From Verrucomicrobiales bacterium (GTDB lineage: Bacteria; Verrucomicrobiota; Verrucomicrobiia; Limisphaerales; JAFMIX01), in NCBI GenBank assembly GCA_017853785.1, contig JAFMIX010000133.1, positions 1-6,174 of the forward strand: a stretch of 6,174 bases of DNA. The letters are read 5' to 3'. This document shows positions 6,021-6,174 of the stretch, piece by piece; the first letter of the stretch is position 1, and each line of letters starts with the position of its first letter. A model generated the notes under the pieces. The model ran no database searches and was not told the origin of the DNA. It saw only the letters and a list, made by a program, of their open reading frames with translations. Both the position numbers and the translations under genes were made by a program.

Positions 6021-6174
6021 TCAGGGCACGGTGACCGGCACGCGGTAGAAGCGCATCGGCGCAGGCGCGTTGGAATCGGTGAGCGTTACCGCCCCATTAT
6101 TGCCCGCCCGCGAACCCGGCAGCGAGGTCCAGAGATTTGTATTCAAGTCGTTCTTGTATTCCAACCGGTAGGTC
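6021..6174 (-). CDS. C-terminal end of a probable secreted/cell-surface protein (runs off the right edge)
   Basis: Reading leftward from the edge, 50 codons lead to a TGA at 6023-6021. The peptide opens TYRLEYKNDLNTNLWTSLPG and ends with MRFYRVPVTVP. The pattern 'xYRLEYxxDL...W(T)xL...(V)TLTD...(R)FYRV' is one I recall as a common C-terminal module of large exported proteins in Verrucomicrobiota, where it forms a small beta-rich domain at the extreme end. No catalytic part is in view, so the function of the whole protein cannot be given. The gene converges on murJ with one base between the two stop codons. The coding call rests on the family resemblance and an open frame. Confidence 0.75.
   Translation of the reverse strand, partial: TYRLEYKNDLNTNLWTSLPGSRAGNNGAVTLTDSNAPAPMRFYRVPVTVP

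Overview
The window looks like an ordinary chromosomal stretch of a GC-rich bacterium. The best guess is Verrucomicrobiota, perhaps the Pedosphaera/Limisphaerales side. This rests on three recollections: the C-terminal sequence of a secreted protein at the right edge (Tyr-Arg-Leu-Glu-Tyr ... Phe-Tyr-Arg-Val), a heptamer repeat of the ACTCCGC/ATTCCGC type, and a PfkB kinase and a short signal peptidase of kinds I associate with that phylum. The lineage is inferred, not proven.

Layout, left to right: the first 102 codons of argG (argininosuccinate synthase) on the minus strand; a 160-base divergent intergenic region; a short type I signal peptidase overlapping by 4 bases with a membrane-anchored NTF2-like protein; a free-standing mdh (malate dehydrogenase) with a sigma70-like promoter and a strong intrinsic terminator; thiE (thiamine-phosphate synthase); an imperfect palindromic repeat; a PfkB-family kinase of unknown substrate; a stem-loop; murJ (lipid II flippase); and, separated from murJ by a single base, the 3' end of a minus-strand gene for a probable secreted protein.

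The genes do not form one pathway. They cover arginine synthesis, protein export, the TCA cycle, thiamine synthesis, an unassigned kinase and peptidoglycan synthesis. Apart from the signal peptidase/NTF2-like pair they look like single transcription units that happen to point the same way. No start codon here has a recognisable Shine-Dalgarno sequence, and several have a -10-like hexamer only 6 to 9 bases upstream, which suggests leaderless or nearly leaderless mRNAs.

I found no undescribed multi-gene system. The observations most worth following are the heptamer repeat that has become part of the thiE reading frame, the palindromic repeat after thiE, the leaderless-start pattern, and the altered conserved residues in the signal peptidase and in MurJ.
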